From TMP-86 sp031394735 (GTDB lineage: Bacteria; Pseudomonadota; Gammaproteobacteria; Steroidobacterales; Steroidobacteraceae): a stretch of DNA of 50,790 nt. The stretch lies in contig JANMXI010000265.1 of the NCBI GenBank assembly GCA_031394735.1, positions 1 to 50,790 of the forward strand. Direction: 5' to 3'. Under the pieces are notes generated by a model. The model had not been told where the DNA came from and searched no databases. It was given only the letters and a program-made list of their open reading frames with translations. This document shows, in pieces, positions 36,093 through 44,959 of the stretch. The translations under genes were made by a program, and so were the position numbers. Numbering within the stretch: position 1 is the first letter of the stretch; each line of letters starts with the position of its first letter.

Positions 36093-36121
36093 TTGACACG
36101 TACGCCTGGCTTACGTACCCT
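36093..36121 (+). promoter_or_regulatory. Likely rpmH promoter
   Basis: A perfect -35 TTGACA (36093-36098) is followed after 17 bases by TACCCT (36116-36121), a weak -10. The spacing is ideal and it points at rpmH, about 60 bases upstream of its ATG. The 172-bp dnaA-rpmH gap must also hold the dnaA promoter, which I could not place. Confidence 0.5.
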
Positions 36122-36182
36122 TGCCGCCTTTCGCGAAAACCCCAGGTTATTGTTTTCGCAAACTTTTTTTGAGCATATTTTC

Positions 36183-36317
36183 ATGAAACGCACATTCAAC
36201 CCCAGCAACCTGCATCGCAACCGCACTCACGGTTTCCGCGCGCGCATGGCGACCAAGAGCGGCCGCCGCTTGCTGGCGCGCCGACGTGCCAAGGGCCGCA
36301 AGCGGCTCTGCCCGTAA
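36183..36317 (+). CDS. rpmH: 50S ribosomal protein L34
   Basis: Very small basic ribosomal protein of the large subunit. The 44 residues begin MKRTFNPSNLHRNRTHGF and include RARMATKSGRRLLARR and GRKRL, matching L34 over its whole length. The ATG at 36183 gives the canonical N-terminus. It heads the conserved rpmH-rnpA-yidD-yidC-mnmE run and is divergent from dnaA. Confidence 0.97.
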   Translation: MKRTFNPSNLHRNRTHGFRARMATKSGRRLLARRRAKGRKRLCP

Positions 36318-36343
36318 CGCTCGTCGCTGGAGCCTGCGCGCCA

Positions 36344-36697
36344 ATCCGTGCTCTGAGGTTTGAAGCGCGCAAGCGCCTAACCCAGCCGGCTCAGTTTCAA
36401 GCGGTTCGCACCAAAGGCCGGCGATTCTCCAATGGCTTTTTTTCCGTCTCCGTAATGAACAATCAAAGCGAGCACGCGCGCTTAGGATTGGCCATTGCGA
36501 CCAAGGTGTTTGGCACAGCAGTAGCGCGCAATCGCGTGAAACGCATCATTCGCGAATCCTTTCGTTTGAACCAAATGGCGCTTCCTCCCGTCGACATCAC
36601 TGTTGCCGCACGCGATGCGGCTAAAAGTGCAACAGCCGCGCAATTGCGCGCCAGTCTCGACGATACGTGGAAATCCATAGCGGCACGGCGGTCGTGA
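36344..36697 (+). CDS. rnpA: Ribonuclease P protein component, non-canonical start
   Basis: Protein subunit of RNase P, which trims tRNA 5' ends. The conserved RNA-binding block ARNRVKRIIRESFR and the upstream RKRLTQPAQF and GRRFSNGFFSV segments identify it. In this frame there is no ATG, GTG or TTG between rpmH and the conserved N-terminus; the first ATG (36455) would remove more than 30 conserved residues. The ATC at 36344 would give 117 residues and place the conserved phenylalanine at position 6, as in E. coli; GGAG lies 11 bases upstream (36329-36332). CTG at 36353 is an alternative. The gene is secure, the start is not. Confidence 0.9.
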   Translation: MRALRFEARKRLTQPAQFQAVRTKGRRFSNGFFSVSVMNNQSEHARLGLAIATKVFGTAVARNRVKRIIRESFRLNQMALPPVDITVAARDAAKSATAAQLRASLDDTWKSIAARRS

Positions 36698-36698
36698 G

Positions 36699-36941
36699 AT
36701 GACCATAGTGATGCGGGCAGTGTTCTTGACGTTGATCCGCGGGTATCAATTGACGATCAGCCCGTTGTTGGGACCCCGCTGCCGTTTTTATCCCTCTTGT
36801 TCCTGTTACACCCATGCCGCCATCGAACGCTTCGGCCCCGTGCGCGGCACCTGGCTTGGGTTGCGCCGGATAGCGCGCTGCCATCCTTTCAACGCGGGCG
36901 GATACGATCCGGTGCCGCAGAAGAGTCCGACTCATGGCTAA
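36699..36941 (+). CDS. yidD: Membrane protein insertion efficiency factor YidD
   Basis: Small inner-membrane-associated protein that aids YidC-dependent insertion. The 80-residue protein contains the family signature ISPLLGPRCRFYPSCSCYTH (residues about 20-39) with its conserved cysteines, and RCHPFNAGGYDPVP near the C-terminus. It begins one base after the rnpA stop and overlaps the yidC start by 8 bp, so the whole run is probably coupled. Confidence 0.95.
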   Translation: MTIVMRAVFLTLIRGYQLTISPLLGPRCRFYPSCSCYTHAAIERFGPVRGTWLGLRRIARCHPFNAGGYDPVPQKSPTHG

Positions 36942-38700
36942 TCAACGTCTTTTCCTGTGGCTTGCGTTGGGAGCCATCCTCTATCTGAACTACGAAACCT
37001 GGATGCGTGACTACCATCCGCCGGTCGCGGCGAGTGCTGTCACGGCGCCAGGCGCTTCCACCACGGTAGGCGGTTCGCTCGCAGATTCGGTGCCCAAGCT
37101 CGATGCGGCGCCTGGAATTGCCGCAACCGCCGCGGCAACCGCGCCCGGCACCGCGACAGGTGTTACGGCAGGTACCGCCGCAACCGCGCCCGTGCCCGCA
37201 CCTGCACCCAGCACTCCCGTCAACACGCTCAGTGGCGCCGTGGTGTCCGCCAGCGCGCAGCCGCTGTTGCAAGTGCTCACCGATGTGCTGGATGTCGGCA
37301 TCAATCTCACCGGCGGAGAATTGTCGCGTTCGGATCTGCGTTTGTATCCACTACACAAGGACAATCCGAACGTGCCGGTGCGGTTGTTCAACAATGCGGC
37401 CGAATCCTCACTGAACGTGTTGCAGACCGGATTGACGGGTACGGGCGGCACAGCACAGCCCGATCACCGCGCGGTGTGGGCATCCGCGGCGCCCGCTTAC
37501 CAACTGAATGACGGCGTCAACGAGCTGCGCGTGCCGCTCACCTGGAGCGACGGCAACGGTCTGACGGTGACCAAGACCTTCGTTTTCAAGCGCGGTTCCT
37601 ATGCCATCGAGCTTGTCTACGACGTTCACAACGGCAGCTCCGAAGCACGGAAGTTCGCTTCCTACGCGCAGTTCCTGCGCCATTGGGAGCATGCCTCTCG
37701 CTCCTATTTCGACGTCGAGACCTACGCCTTCAAAGGCCCCGCCATTTACGACGGCACCAAGTACCGCAAGCTCAACGTGGAGAACGACGAGGACGTCAAG
37801 TACAGCGGCGCCGTGACCAGTGGCTGGTTGGCCTCCATGCAGCATCACTTCGTTTCCGCCATCGTTCCCACCGCCAGTCAAAGCTATGCTTACAGGCTGC
37901 AGGTGGCGAACAATGACTATCTGCTGGGCGCCACCGGACCCACGATCGAGATTGCGGCCGGCGGGGAAGGGCAGTTCAAGGAAACCTTGTACACCGGACC
38001 CAAGCTGCAGGCGCAATTGGCCACGGTCGGTCCGCGGCTCGAATTGACGGCGGACTACGGCAAGCTGACGGTGATTGCGGGCCCGTTGTTCACCGCGCTC
38101 AAGTGGGTGCATGGCATCGTCGGCAATTGGGGCTGGGCCATCATCCTCGTCACCGCGATGATCAAGCTGGTGTTCTATCCCTTGAGCCAGGCGAGTGGCC
38201 GCTCGATGGCGAAGATGCGCGCCGTTGCGCCGCGCATGAAACAGATCCAGGAGAACTTCAAGGACGACCGCGAAAAACTCGGCCGCGCCATGATGGACCT
38301 GTACAAGCGCGAGAAGATCAATCCGCTCGCCGGCTGTCTGCCCATGCTGGTGCAGATCCCGTTCTTCATCTCCTTTTACTGGGTGCTGCTGGAAAGCGTG
38401 GAAATGCGCCAGGCGCCCTTCATGCTGTGGGTCAACGACCTGTCGGCGCGCGATCCGTTTTTCATACTGCCGCTGCTGATGGGCGCCGCGATGTTCGGGC
38501 AGTTCAAACTGAATCCGCCACCGCCGGATCCGATGCAGGCCAAGATCATGCAGTTCATGCCGCTGGTCATGACCGGCATGATGGCCTGGTTCCCCGCGGG
38601 TCTCGTGCTGTACTGGTTGACCAATACTGTGCTGTCCATTGTCCAGCAATGGCGGGTCAACGATGTCGTTGCGCGGGAGGCCGCCAAACGCCGGTCGTAG
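36934..38700 (+). CDS. yidC: Membrane protein insertase YidC
   Basis: Inserts and folds inner-membrane proteins with or without SecYEG. The 588-residue protein has an N-terminal membrane helix (LFLWLALGAILYLNYETW), an Ala/Thr/Pro-rich low-complexity linker (residues about 30-95), the large periplasmic beta domain of gram-negative YidC, and the five-helix 60KD_IMP core with WGWAIILVTAMIKLVFYPL, NPLAGCLPMLVQIPFFISFY and YWLTNTVLSIVQQW. The length is slightly above E. coli YidC (548) because of the linker. The stop abuts the mnmE ATG. Confidence 0.97.
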   Translation: MANQRLFLWLALGAILYLNYETWMRDYHPPVAASAVTAPGASTTVGGSLADSVPKLDAAPGIAATAAATAPGTATGVTAGTAATAPVPAPAPSTPVNTLSGAVVSASAQPLLQVLTDVLDVGINLTGGELSRSDLRLYPLHKDNPNVPVRLFNNAAESSLNVLQTGLTGTGGTAQPDHRAVWASAAPAYQLNDGVNELRVPLTWSDGNGLTVTKTFVFKRGSYAIELVYDVHNGSSEARKFASYAQFLRHWEHASRSYFDVETYAFKGPAIYDGTKYRKLNVENDEDVKYSGAVTSGWLASMQHHFVSAIVPTASQSYAYRLQVANNDYLLGATGPTIEIAAGGEGQFKETLYTGPKLQAQLATVGPRLELTADYGKLTVIAGPLFTALKWVHGIVGNWGWAIILVTAMIKLVFYPLSQASGRSMAKMRAVAPRMKQIQENFKDDREKLGRAMMDLYKREKINPLAGCLPMLVQIPFFISFYWVLLESVEMRQAPFMLWVNDLSARDPFFILPLLMGAAMFGQFKLNPPPPDPMQAKIMQFMPLVMTGMMAWFPAGLVLYWLTNTVLSIVQQWRVNDVVAREAAKRRS

Positions 38701-40044
38701 ATGAGCGCCAACGACACCATCGCCGCGGCAGCCAGTCCACCCGGGCGTGGCAGCGTCGGCGTGATCCGGGTGTCGGGGCCGCTGGTACCGCAGGTGGCCC
38801 TGGCCTTGCTGGGTGCATTGCCCGCGCCACGCTTGGCGCAGCTTGCCCAATTCCGCGACGGTCTGGGCGAGACGCTGGATCAAGGTCTGGCTCTGTATTT
38901 TCCCGCACCGCATTCCTTCACCGGCGAAGACGTGCTCGAACTGCAGGGTCATGGCGGCAGCGTGGTGATCGACCTGCTGCTGCAGCGATTGTTTGAACTC
39001 GGCTGCCGGCAGGCCCGGCCCGGTGAATTCAGTGAACGCGCCTTTCTGAACGACAAACTCGATCTGGCGCAGGCCGAAGGCATCGCCGACCTGATCGATG
39101 CGTCCTCGCGCGCCGCGGCGCGTGCTGCTTTGCGAACGCTGCGCGGTGAATTTTCTGCGCGCGTCGCCGCACTGGAAGCGGCACTCAAAGGCTTGCGCAT
39201 CTATGTCGAGGCCGCCATCGATTTTCCCGACGAAGAGGTGGACTTTCTGTCGGACGACGAATTGCAGCGCCGGCTGCAGGAAGTCTTCGCACAATTCGAC
39301 GCACTGTCGGCGGCTGCACGTCAGGGCGTGGTGCTGAACGAGGGCCTCAAGATCGTATTGGTCGGTGAGCCGAATGTCGGCAAGTCGAGCTTGATGAATG
39401 CGCTCGCCGGCGACGATGTCGCCATCGTCACCGAGATCCCCGGCACCACGCGTGACCTGCTGCGGCAGCAGATCCGTATCGATGGCATCGCGATGAATCT
39501 GGTGGATACGGCCGGGTTGCGCGAGGCCGGTGATCGTGTCGAAGCCGAAGGCATCCGGCGCGCGCGGCTCGAAATGTCGCAGGCCGATCTGGTTTTGTAC
39601 ATTGTCGATGCCGCCGCGATCGAGCCGACGGCCCAACAGCTCGCGCAATTGCCGCAGGGCATGGCCGCGACATTGGTATTCAACAAAATCGACACGGTAG
39701 GGCGCGCGGCGGAATTGAATGCCTCACTCACGCCACCGCGGGTGTACCTCAGCGCCACGGGTGGGCAGGGATTGGACCTGCTGCGTACGCATCTGAAGTC
39801 GGCGGCAGGATTGAACGAGGCAGACGCCGGCGTGTTCGCCGCGCGGCGGCGTCATCTGACTGCATTGCGCATTGCGCGCGATCATACCGATGTGGCAGCA
39901 ACGGTCCTGATGAATGAGCGTGCCTTTGAACTGTTCGCAGAAGAACTGCGGCTCGCTCAGCACGCTTTAGGGGAGATCACCGGCACGTTCAGCAGCGATG
40001 ATTTGCTGGGCGCGATTTTCAGCAGTTTCTGTATCGGAAAATAA
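38701..40044 (+). CDS. mnmE: tRNA modification GTPase MnmE
   Basis: GTPase that, with MnmG, installs the cmnm5 group on the wobble uridine of some tRNAs. The 447-residue protein has the N-terminal tetrahydrofolate-binding domain (SPPGRGSVGVIRVSG), the G domain with GEPNVGKSSLMNAL, DTAGLREA and NKID, and the C-terminal CIGK motif. All GTPase motifs are intact. The expected neighbour mnmG is absent: instead the 3' end overlaps the convergent RND gene by 78 bp. Confidence 0.97.
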   Translation: MSANDTIAAAASPPGRGSVGVIRVSGPLVPQVALALLGALPAPRLAQLAQFRDGLGETLDQGLALYFPAPHSFTGEDVLELQGHGGSVVIDLLLQRLFELGCRQARPGEFSERAFLNDKLDLAQAEGIADLIDASSRAAARAALRTLRGEFSARVAALEAALKGLRIYVEAAIDFPDEEVDFLSDDELQRRLQEVFAQFDALSAAARQGVVLNEGLKIVLVGEPNVGKSSLMNALAGDDVAIVTEIPGTTRDLLRQQIRIDGIAMNLVDTAGLREAGDRVEAEGIRRARLEMSQADLVLYIVDAAAIEPTAQQLAQLPQGMAATLVFNKIDTVGRAAELNASLTPPRVYLSATGGQGLDLLRTHLKSAAGLNEADAGVFAARRRHLTALRIARDHTDVAATVLMNERAFELFAEELRLAQHALGEITGTFSSDDLLGAIFSSFCIGK

Positions 40045-43000
40045 TCCTGGATTGTTGGTTGGGGTCTTCCGAGAGCGCAGTACCTGCTTCAGCCAGCGCT
40101 CAGCCTGCGCCACATAGGTATATGAGGCAGGCACCACCAGCAGGCTCAGCGCCGTCGAGGTGATCAACCCACCTATCACAGCGATTGCCATCGGCTTTCG
40201 AAAACTGCCGTCGCCGCTGCCCAAGCCGAGCGCCAGCGGCAGCATGCCTGCCACCATCGCCACGGTGGTCATGACGATGGGTCGGGCACGTTTGTGGCAG
40301 GCCTCGATCAGCGCGTCGTGCTCACTCAGTCCCATGTCACGCACGCCGATGATGGCGTAGTCCACCAGCAGGATGGAATTCTTGGTGACGATACCGAGCA
40401 GCATCACCAGCCCGATCAATGCCGGCAATCCCATCTCGCTTCCGCCCAGCAACAGCGCGACGAAGGCGCCACCAATCGACAGCGGCACCGCGGACAGAAT
40501 GGTTATCGGCTGAAAGAAATCTTTGAACAGCAGCACCAACACGCAGTAGATCAGCACGACGGCGATGAGCAGTGCCGTCCCAAACCCGGCGAACAACTCC
40601 TGCATGAACTCGGCATCGCCGGATTCCTTCCATTGAACGCTCGAGGGCAGCGACTTCGCCGCCGGCAGTGCCAGCGCATCTTTCAGGGCATCACCGAGCG
40701 AATGTCCGCCCAGATCCGCGGTGATGGACACGTTGCGACGCCGGTCGAAGCGGTCGATCTGGGATGGACCGCTCTCCATCGAAATCTGCGCCACCGAATC
40801 GATGGGCACCGGTCCGCCGCGGGCGGGAACGCGCAATTGAGACAGGACCGATAAATCGCCGCGCATGCTTTGCGGAATCAGCACCGCGATGTCGACTTGC
40901 CGATCGTCCAGATTGAGCTTCGCCAACGCGGCGGTGAAGTCTCCGCTGGTGGCGATGCGCATGGTCTCCGCGATGGACTGCGCGCTTACGCCGCGTTCCG
41001 CGCTACGCGCTGCATCCGGCCGCACGGTGATCTCCGGCTTCTCCAGGCTGGCGGTCGAGTTGATGCTGCTCAGATAGGGCAGGGAGCGAAGTTGGTTCTG
41101 TAGTTCGTCGGCCGTGGCCTTGAGCGTTGCGCCGTCGCGACTCGACAACAGAATGGCCAGCTTCTCACCCGGCGCGCCATTGCCGATGGAGAAGCGCGCG
41201 CCGGCGACACCGTTCAGACGCTCGCGCATCAAGTTTTCGACTTTGGTCTGCGAAGGACGGCTGTTGCGTGGGGTGAGAACCACCGTCAAGGAGGCCTTGC
41301 GAACTTCGCCGCCGGCACCGCCGCCAGCGGGGCCGGCTACTTGCGGCTGTCCGACGGTGGTGAACACGCGCGCGATCCCCGGCACCGGAGACGGTCCATC
41401 GGTGAGCCGCCGCCGTGCATCTTCGGCGACTGCCAGCGTGGAGTCGATGCTCACGCCCGGCGGCAGTTCCAGACTGATGGTGGTGGTTCCCCTGTCGCCG
41501 GCCGGGATGAAGCCGGCAGGCAGCAGCGCAATCAATGCCAGCGAGGCGAAAAAGAATGCGGTGGCGGCTATCAGGGTGGTGGCGCGATGCTGAACGCACC
41601 AGCGGACCCATTGAAGATACGTTCGCATCACACGCCCGTCCGCGGCTTCGCGTTGAACGCCGGGCTTGAGCAACCACACCGCCATCATCGGCGTCATCAG
41701 TCGCGCCACCAGCAGCGAGGTGAGAATGGCCGCCACCGCAGTCCAGCCGAATTGCTTGAAGACCAGGCCCGGCACGCCGCTCATGAAGGCCGTCGGCAGA
41801 AACACCACCACCAGCGCCATGGTGGTGGCGATGACGGCCAGTCCGATCTCCGTCACCGCATCTTCGGTCGCCTGGCGTATGGTCTTGCCCATGTGCGAAT
41901 GGCGCGCGATGTTTTCGATTTCCACGATGGCATCATCGACCAGAATGCCCACCACCACGGACAGCGCCAGCAGGGTCAGCGTGTTCAAGGAGAAGCCGGC
42001 CCAATAGATGATGGCGAAGGTCGGGATAATCGACAGCGGCAGCGTGAATGCACCGAGCAGGGTCGCGCGCCAATCGCGAAGAAAAATCCACACCACAAGC
42101 ATGGCGAGCACGGCGCCCTCATACAACATGTCCATGGAGCCGTTGAATTGGTCCTGGGTGTGCTGGACGGTTCCGGTGATAAGTTCGAATTTCAAGTCCG
42201 GATGCTGATTCGACAACATCTGCACGGTGTTCGCGACGCCGGCCGCGATCGTGATTTCGTCAAACCCCTTGGTCTGCTTGATCTGAAAACCTACTGCCGG
42301 TCGGCCATCGAGCAACGCGGCCTGCGTCCGGTCAGCAATCGTGTCCTTGATGGTCGCGACCTGATCCAGCCGCACGTACCCGCCGGCACTCAAGGCAATC
42401 GGCAGCGCGGCCAGATCGGCCGCCTGTCTGACGGTGGCGATGGTGCGCAGTCCCTGTTCGCCCCCACCGATCTGACTCCGGCCGCCGGAGGCTTCCTGCT
42501 GCACGCGTTTTAATGCGCGCGAAACATCCGCTGCGGTGATACCCAGCGCATCCATCCGCGGTGGGTCGACCAGTACCTGCACCTGACGCGTGCCACCGCC
42601 AACGCGTGAAAATTCACCGACGCCGGGCACGGCCACGATGGCTCGCGAGATGGTGTCATCGACAAACCAGCTCAAGGCCTCTTCGTTCATCACCGAGCTG
42701 GTGACGGCATAGGTCAGCATGGGACCGCCCGGGCCCAGCGTGAGCTTGCTGACCGTGGGCTCTTCGAGGTCCGAAGGTAGATCGCGGCGGGTCTTGTCGA
42801 CCGCGTCCTTCACGTCGATCAGCGCATCGGAGAGATTGCGGCCGATTCGAAATTCGACGGTGAGCGTCACCAATCCTTCGCCGATCCGGGTGCTGATGTG
42901 CTTCAGTCCCTGCAGCGATGCCAGAGAGTCCTCGACCCGCCTTGCCACTTCAGTTTCCATCTGCGCCGGCGCCGCGCCCGGCAGACGCAGTCGCACCTCG

Positions 43001-43134
43001 ACGGTCGGAAAATCCAGGTCCAAAAATTCCTTGACGGGGAGACTGTGGAATCCCCACAGGCCGGCGATCGTCAGGATCGCGAACAGCAGCACGGAGGGAA
43101 TAGAGTTGCGGATCGACCAGGTCGCGAAGTTCAT
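39967..43134 (-). CDS. RND efflux transporter permease (AcrB/HAE1-like)
   Basis: Large inner-membrane proton-driven efflux pump. The 1055 residues show the two-fold RND layout: N-terminal helix with SIPSVLLFAILTIAGLWGF, periplasmic pore/docking domain, the helix block with the proton-relay aspartates in VVVGILVDDAIVEIENI, second periplasmic domain, and a second helix block. A His/Asp pattern typical of heavy-metal pumps is not obvious, so a drug or small-molecule (HAE) type is more likely. The last 26 residues (from about SDTETAENRAQQ) are encoded opposite the end of mnmE. Its ATG overlaps the adaptor stop (ATGA). Confidence 0.92.
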   Translation of the reverse strand: MNFATWSIRNSIPSVLLFAILTIAGLWGFHSLPVKEFLDLDFPTVEVRLRLPGAAPAQMETEVARRVEDSLASLQGLKHISTRIGEGLVTLTVEFRIGRNLSDALIDVKDAVDKTRRDLPSDLEEPTVSKLTLGPGGPMLTYAVTSSVMNEEALSWFVDDTISRAIVAVPGVGEFSRVGGGTRQVQVLVDPPRMDALGITAADVSRALKRVQQEASGGRSQIGGGEQGLRTIATVRQAADLAALPIALSAGGYVRLDQVATIKDTIADRTQAALLDGRPAVGFQIKQTKGFDEITIAAGVANTVQMLSNQHPDLKFELITGTVQHTQDQFNGSMDMLYEGAVLAMLVVWIFLRDWRATLLGAFTLPLSIIPTFAIIYWAGFSLNTLTLLALSVVVGILVDDAIVEIENIARHSHMGKTIRQATEDAVTEIGLAVIATTMALVVVFLPTAFMSGVPGLVFKQFGWTAVAAILTSLLVARLMTPMMAVWLLKPGVQREAADGRVMRTYLQWVRWCVQHRATTLIAATAFFFASLALIALLPAGFIPAGDRGTTTISLELPPGVSIDSTLAVAEDARRRLTDGPSPVPGIARVFTTVGQPQVAGPAGGGAGGEVRKASLTVVLTPRNSRPSQTKVENLMRERLNGVAGARFSIGNGAPGEKLAILLSSRDGATLKATADELQNQLRSLPYLSSINSTASLEKPEITVRPDAARSAERGVSAQSIAETMRIATSGDFTAALAKLNLDDRQVDIAVLIPQSMRGDLSVLSQLRVPARGGPVPIDSVAQISMESGPSQIDRFDRRRNVSITADLGGHSLGDALKDALALPAAKSLPSSVQWKESGDAEFMQELFAGFGTALLIAVVLIYCVLVLLFKDFFQPITILSAVPLSIGGAFVALLLGGSEMGLPALIGLVMLLGIVTKNSILLVDYAIIGVRDMGLSEHDALIEACHKRARPIVMTTVAMVAGMLPLALGLGSGDGSFRKPMAIAVIGGLITSTALSLLVVPASYTYVAQAERWLKQVLRSRKTPTNNPGLFSDTETAENRAQQIIAAERAGDLP

Positions 43135-44303
43135 GATCGTGAGCCGTCGCCCGTCGCGCTACGCACGTCGCTACGCACGTCTGCCTCCTCCGCGATTCGC
43201 ACGATGTCATTGTCGTTGATGAAACCGGCGCCGCGAGCCACCACGACATCGCCTTCCTGCACGCCGGAGAGGATCTCGGTGACGGTTCCCTGCCTGCGAC
43301 CCGTACTCACGGCCACCTGCTGCGCATGCGTCCCCTGCAGACGCATCACGTAGCTGCGGCCGTCGCGGATCACTACGCTTTGCGCGGGCACTGTCAACGC
43401 CTCGCTGACATCTTTGACGATGTCGCCGCTGGCGAACATGCCGGCACGCGCCGCGACGGACGGCTCGAGATCCGCGTACGCAATGACGAGGCGCGTGTCA
43501 GCGCTCAAGGACGGGGCAATCTGTCGGATGCGGCCGCCGACGGATTGGCCGTCCGGCAATTGCAATCGCACGCGTAAGGCCGGCGTCACCTGGGCGACCT
43601 GGGTTGCATTGAGCTCAGCGCGCCATTCCAAACGGCTCTGTCGGATGAAGCGGAACATCTCGGTGCCGGCCTGCGCCACCATCCCCAAGGAGGCGGTGCG
43701 CGCGGAAATGACGCCATCGTCCGGCGCGGTCAACGCGGTGTATTGCAGCTTGAGCTGTGCCGCCGCCAGCGCAGCGGCAGCCTGCGATGCCTGTGCGCGC
43801 GCGGTTGCCGCTACCGTGGTGTTCTGCAAAATGTCCTGCTCGCTCAAGGCGCCGGAGGCTTTCAATGCCAGAGCTCGATCGCGGTTCGCCTCTGCCTGCT
43901 GCGCGTTGGCCTGCGCTTGCGCCACATTCGCCTGCGCCTGCGTCCGCTCGGTGCGCACGGTTGCGTCATCCAGCCGCGCCAATACCTGTCCCTTCTTGAT
44001 CACGTCGCCGACGTTTACGTTGACCAGCACCACCGGGAGGCCGGAAATTCGCGCCCCGATGCTGCCCTCCTGCCAGGCCGCAATGGCGCCGGAGGCCTTG
44101 ATGACCGTGGGCAACGGCATGCGCGCGGCGCGCGCCACCGTTACCGTCAGAGCCGGCCGCGCCTGTGCCGCAGCCGCACCGGCAGAATCCTTGGGCTTGG
44201 AGGTCGCGGCCCAGGCGGCAATGGCAATCAATGTCACCGCGGTGGCGGCCACCACGGCCCAGGTGCGACCCGGTAGTCCGGATACAGTGTTCCACATGGT
44301 CAA
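43131..44303 (-). CDS. RND efflux periplasmic adaptor subunit
   Basis: Membrane-fusion protein linking the RND pump to an outer-membrane channel (not encoded here). The 390-residue protein has an N-terminal signal/anchor helix (AVVAATAVTLIAIAAWAA), the lipoyl half-motif GLPVVLVNVNVGDVIKKGQV, an alpha-helical hairpin rich in Ala and Gln (residues about 115-165), the second lipoyl half, and a beta-barrel domain ending in VVARGAGFINDNDIVRI. The start is a TTG at 44303 with GGGAG 6 bases upstream; ATG 44297 is the alternative. A 12-bp repeat duplicates DVRS near its C-terminus. Confidence 0.9.
   Translation of the reverse strand: MTMWNTVSGLPGRTWAVVAATAVTLIAIAAWAATSKPKDSAGAAAAQARPALTVTVARAARMPLPTVIKASGAIAAWQEGSIGARISGLPVVLVNVNVGDVIKKGQVLARLDDATVRTERTQAQANVAQAQANAQQAEANRDRALALKASGALSEQDILQNTTVAATARAQASQAAAALAAAQLKLQYTALTAPDDGVISARTASLGMVAQAGTEMFRFIRQSRLEWRAELNATQVAQVTPALRVRLQLPDGQSVGGRIRQIAPSLSADTRLVIAYADLEPSVAARAGMFASGDIVKDVSEALTVPAQSVVIRDGRSYVMRLQGTHAQQVAVSTGRRQGTVTEILSGVQEGDVVVARGAGFINDNDIVRIAEEADVRSDVRSATGDGSRS
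43158..43181. repeat. 12-bp tandem duplication in the adaptor gene
   Basis: GCTACGCACGTC occurs twice head to tail (43158-43169, 43170-43181). On the minus strand it keeps the frame and doubles the residues DVRS in the hydrophilic C-terminal tail. Confidence 0.9.
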
Positions 44304-44415
44304 TTGCCGCTCCCGGCGGTTGGTGAACGCGTGTCGGACGGCGCTGGCAAGGGCCCGGATTTGCGAATATCGTATGGCCGCCCGGATTTACCGGCTCACA
44401 ATAAGGAATAAAGGC

Positions 44416-44950
44416 ATGTTGCGCAAAAGTGCGGCGGAATTTCTCGGTACTTTCTGGTTGGTCCTGGGTGGCAGCGGGCCGCATGCCGCTGAGCAGCGCG
44501 CTGAGCTATGTGGTCGCGCAGGTCCTCGGCGCCTGTGCAGCCAGTGCGGTGCTGGCCTATATCGCGTCGGGCAAAGCCGGTTTTGACCTGGTGGGTGGCG
44601 GTTTCGCAGCCAACGGCTATGCCGAGCATTCGCCCGGCGGCTACTCCCTCGGTGCTGCCTTCGTCAGCGAATTCGTCATGACCTTCTTCTTTCTCATGAT
44701 CATTCTGGGCACCACGGCCAAGCGGGCCGCGGCGGGGTTCGCGCCGCTGGCCATCGGCCTGTCCCTGACGCTCATCCATTTGGTGAGCATTCCGGTGACC
44801 AACACGTCGGTGAATCCGGCACGCAGCACGGGTTCGGCATTGTTCGTCGGGGGTTGGGCCATTGAGCAGTTGTGGTTGTTCTGGCTGGCGCCGATCGCCG
44901 GCGCCGTCGTGGCCGGCGTCGTCCATCGTTGGCTGGATCGGAACGACTGA
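44416..44950 (+). pseudogene. aqpZ: Aquaporin Z, internal deletion with frameshift
   Basis: The 5' part reads MLRKSAAEFLGTFWLVLGG in frame 1, the start of AqpZ, with AAGGA at 44403-44407 8 bases ahead of the ATG. From about 44470-44482 the AqpZ sequence continues in another frame as AGRMPLSSALSYVVAQVLGA and runs to the normal end, including the second channel motif in SVNPARS. Compared with E. coli AqpZ (231 residues) about 50 residues are missing, including the first NPA motif and its half-helix. A channel cannot form. An ATG at 44483 could yield a roughly 155-residue remnant, unlikely to be functional. Confidence 0.9.
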
Positions 44951-44959
44951 CGCGGCCAC

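Noticed and set aside
36011..36182. oriC in the rpmH-dnaA gap
   Set aside because: I found no DnaA-box matches there and it is less AT-rich than the dnaA-dnaN gap.
37408..39648. A 746-codon open frame antisense to yidC and mnmE
   Set aside because: Antisense to two conserved essential genes, biased to Gln, His, Arg and Gly, with no motif; a shadow of their codon usage.
41341..42513. A 390-codon plus-strand open frame inside the RND gene
   Set aside because: Antisense to the RND permease with the same His/Gln/Arg-rich shadow composition and no recognisable family.
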